From Aestuariivita sp. (GTDB lineage: Bacteria > Pseudomonadota > Alphaproteobacteria > Rhodobacterales > Rhodobacteraceae), in NCBI GenBank assembly GCA_018401465.1, contig JAGYKE010000005.1, positions 496,001 to 560,000 on the forward strand: a DNA stretch of 64,000 nucleotides. The letters are read 5' to 3'. Shown piece after piece: positions 62,981 through 64,000 of this stretch. The position numbers were made by a program, and so were the translations under genes. Under the pieces are notes generated by a model. It ran no database searches. It saw only the letters and a list, made by a program, of their open reading frames with translations, and was not told the origin of the DNA. Positions within the stretch are counted from its first letter, which is position 1. Each line of letters opens with the position of its first letter.

Positions 62981-64000
62981 CTACCCCACCGGCACCAGCG
63001 CCAGCGCCCGGATGGGTGACCCCGTCCCGTTCGCGATCTTCAGCGGCGCCGGGATCAGGAGCGCGCCCTTGGGCGGCAGCTGATCAAGGTTGGTGAGCGA
63101 GGCCAACCCGAAGCAATTGTCCCGATGCAGGTAGTTGTGCGCCGGGTAAGGCGGGCTGAACTTGCCTGCCATGCCGGCATCCGTCCCGATGCACTGGCTG
63201 CCCCAGCCGACGATGCCCTTGGACAGAAGGTAATCCATGCAGTCGGTCGAGGGCCCGGGGCTGTGCGATCCGTCCTCGTGCGGGTCGGGGTCTGCGTTCA
63301 GGAACAGCTCTTCGTCATGGGACCGCTTGTCCCAGTCGGTGCGCATGACGACCCATTCGCCGGGGTTGATCTCTCCGTGCTCGCGCTCCCACGCCTTGAC
63401 GTGTTCGGCGGTCAGCAGGAAGTCAGGGTCCTCTGTCGCCTCGCGCGAGCAGTCGATGACGTTGACCGGTGCGACGAGCCGCTGCACGTCGAGCGTGTCG
63501 GTAAAGCCATCGGGGAAGTCCTTGCCCGACAGCCAGTGATGCGGCGCGTCGAAATGGGTGCCGGAATGTTCACCCAGCTTCAGCCAGTTCCACGCCCAGA
63601 AAGGGCCGTCGCCGTCGTATTCGCTGATGCGGTGGATTTCCACCTTGGGCGTGTCGACGGCGATGTCCTTGGGCAGGCGCAGGATCGGGGTGTCTGGACC
63701 CAGCGGCGCGGTGCAGTCGACGATGCGCACCTTGCCCGACAGAAGCAGCGCGGCGAACTGGCCCAGAATCTGCGCGGGATCGCCCGCAGCGGCCCGCGCC
63801 GCGCCGCGCCCGGCAAAGCGGCGGCTGCGGCGGGCCAGCGTTTCGCCCACGATGTCGAAGACGGTGTCGATTGTCTCCTCTCGCGTGACGACACCGGGCG
63901 ACAGCCGCATGAGCTGGCCGCGGAAATCGACCGAATAGCCCTCGACGCCCAGCGCGCCTACCGCCGCCGCCGCCTCGGCCTTGTCGGGGAAGCGCAGCAT
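62981..64000 (-). CDS. Cyclase-family (kynurenine formamidase-like) protein, possibly fused to an aminotransferase; 5' end at the window edge
   Basis: A 339-residue open frame running to the right edge; the ATG at the edge may be internal. Residues ~90-330 form a cyclase-family metal hydrolase: the motif H-S-G-T-H-F-D-A-P-H-H (residues 145-155), the same as kynurenine formamidase KynB. Residues 1-62 (YSVDFRGQLMRLSPGVVTREE, in two parts, then TIDTVFDIVGETLARR) look like the C-terminus of a class V aminotransferase such as kynureninase. So the complete protein may be a fusion. Copy 2 of the 70-bp element lies at its 3' end. Product assignment for the cyclase part is good; the fusion is inference. 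Confidence 0.8.
   Translation of the reverse strand: MLRFPDKAEAAAAVGALGVEGYSVDFRGQLMRLSPGVVTREETIDTVFDIVGETLARRSRRFAGRGAARAAAGDPAQILGQFAALLLSGKVRIVDCTAPLGPDTPILRLPKDIAVDTPKVEIHRISEYDGDGPFWAWNWLKLGEHSGTHFDAPHHWLSGKDFPDGFTDTLDVQRLVAPVNVIDCSREATEDPDFLLTAEHVKAWEREHGEINPGEWVVMRTDWDKRSHDEELFLNADPDPHEDGSHSPGPSTDCMDYLLSKGIVGWGSQCIGTDAGMAGKFSPPYPAHNYLHRDNCFGLASLTNLDQLPPKGALLIPAPLKIANGTGSPIRALALVPVG

Noticed and set aside
1-64000. CRISPR arrays, prophage genes, integrases, insertion sequences or a replication origin
   Set aside because: No regularly spaced repeats, no transposase, integrase or phage structural frames, and no DnaA-box clusters were found on reading through the window.

Overview
The window is about 64 kb of very GC-rich, densely packed chromosome from an alphaproteobacterium, most likely a member of the Rhodobacteraceae (roseobacter-type). 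The evidence is the gene content (tRNA amidotransferase GatCA, MgtE, GuaD, homospermidine synthase, DUF1127, DUF2927 and DUF2306 families, a form II CoxL-type subunit), frequent 4-nt stop/start overlaps with GTG starts, and intergenic elements that look typical of that family. It contains 62 protein genes with intact or repairable frames plus one partial one at the left edge. The RNA genes are rnpB and tRNA-Gly(TCC). No phage, insertion sequence or CRISPR array was seen.

Layout. 0-4.2 kb: tail of a PaaI-type thioesterase, a DUF2235 hydrolase, an orphan form II CoxL-like molybdoenzyme subunit and a PhnZ-like HD protein. 4.2-11.4 kb: valS, a crotonase, two PLP aminotransferases and a DUF305 protein. 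11.5-17.9 kb: a co-directional run (ABC exporter, YgfZ, YmdB-like phosphoesterase, EamA transporter, SLC13 permease) ending in twin palindromes. 17.9-25.4 kb: FAD dehydrogenase, YebC, 5-formyl-THF cyclo-ligase/MgtE pair, guanine deaminase, HisN-type phosphatase and an XRE regulator. 25.4-37.2 kb: mostly housekeeping (quinone reductase, LysR, DUF1127, methyltransferase, Bax inhibitor-1, rpmG, rnpB, amidase, gatCA, ceramidase-like protein, tadA, rluB-type).

37.2-44.5 kb: an envelope-stress-like module. It holds a 29-residue membrane peptide, an XpaC-family protein, TelA, a DUF2927 lipoprotein, an SPFH protein with a C-terminal GYF_2 domain, small membrane proteins, a LytTR regulator and a double zinc-ribbon membrane protein. 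44.5-50.2 kb: hsp20, then a tightly overlapped operon (nitroreductase, PfkB kinase, dtd, glycerate 2-kinase, CocE-type hydrolase). 50.2-57.8 kb: an Opp/Dpp-type ABC importer (with a Tat-dependent binding protein) in one operon with a Cys-type sulfatase and an alkaline-phosphatase-superfamily phosphodiesterase, suggesting uptake and desulfation of an esterified substrate. 57.9-64 kb: a frameshifted esterase, an ABC exporter, tRNA-Gly, homospermidine synthase, a less GC-rich patch with two 70-bp inverted-repeat elements around a small ORF, and a cyclase whose N-terminus looks like the end of a class V aminotransferase.

The most interesting unexplained signals are: (1) tandem pairs of perfect hairpins with unrelated stems but an identical ACG triloop in the sense of the preceding gene, at the 3' ends of three genes; (2) the TelA/XpaC/SPFH/zinc-ribbon module; (3) the importer-sulfatase-phosphodiesterase operon, with single-base frameshifts in its binding-protein gene and in the convergent esterase gene beside it; (4) the possible aminotransferase-cyclase fusion at the right edge.
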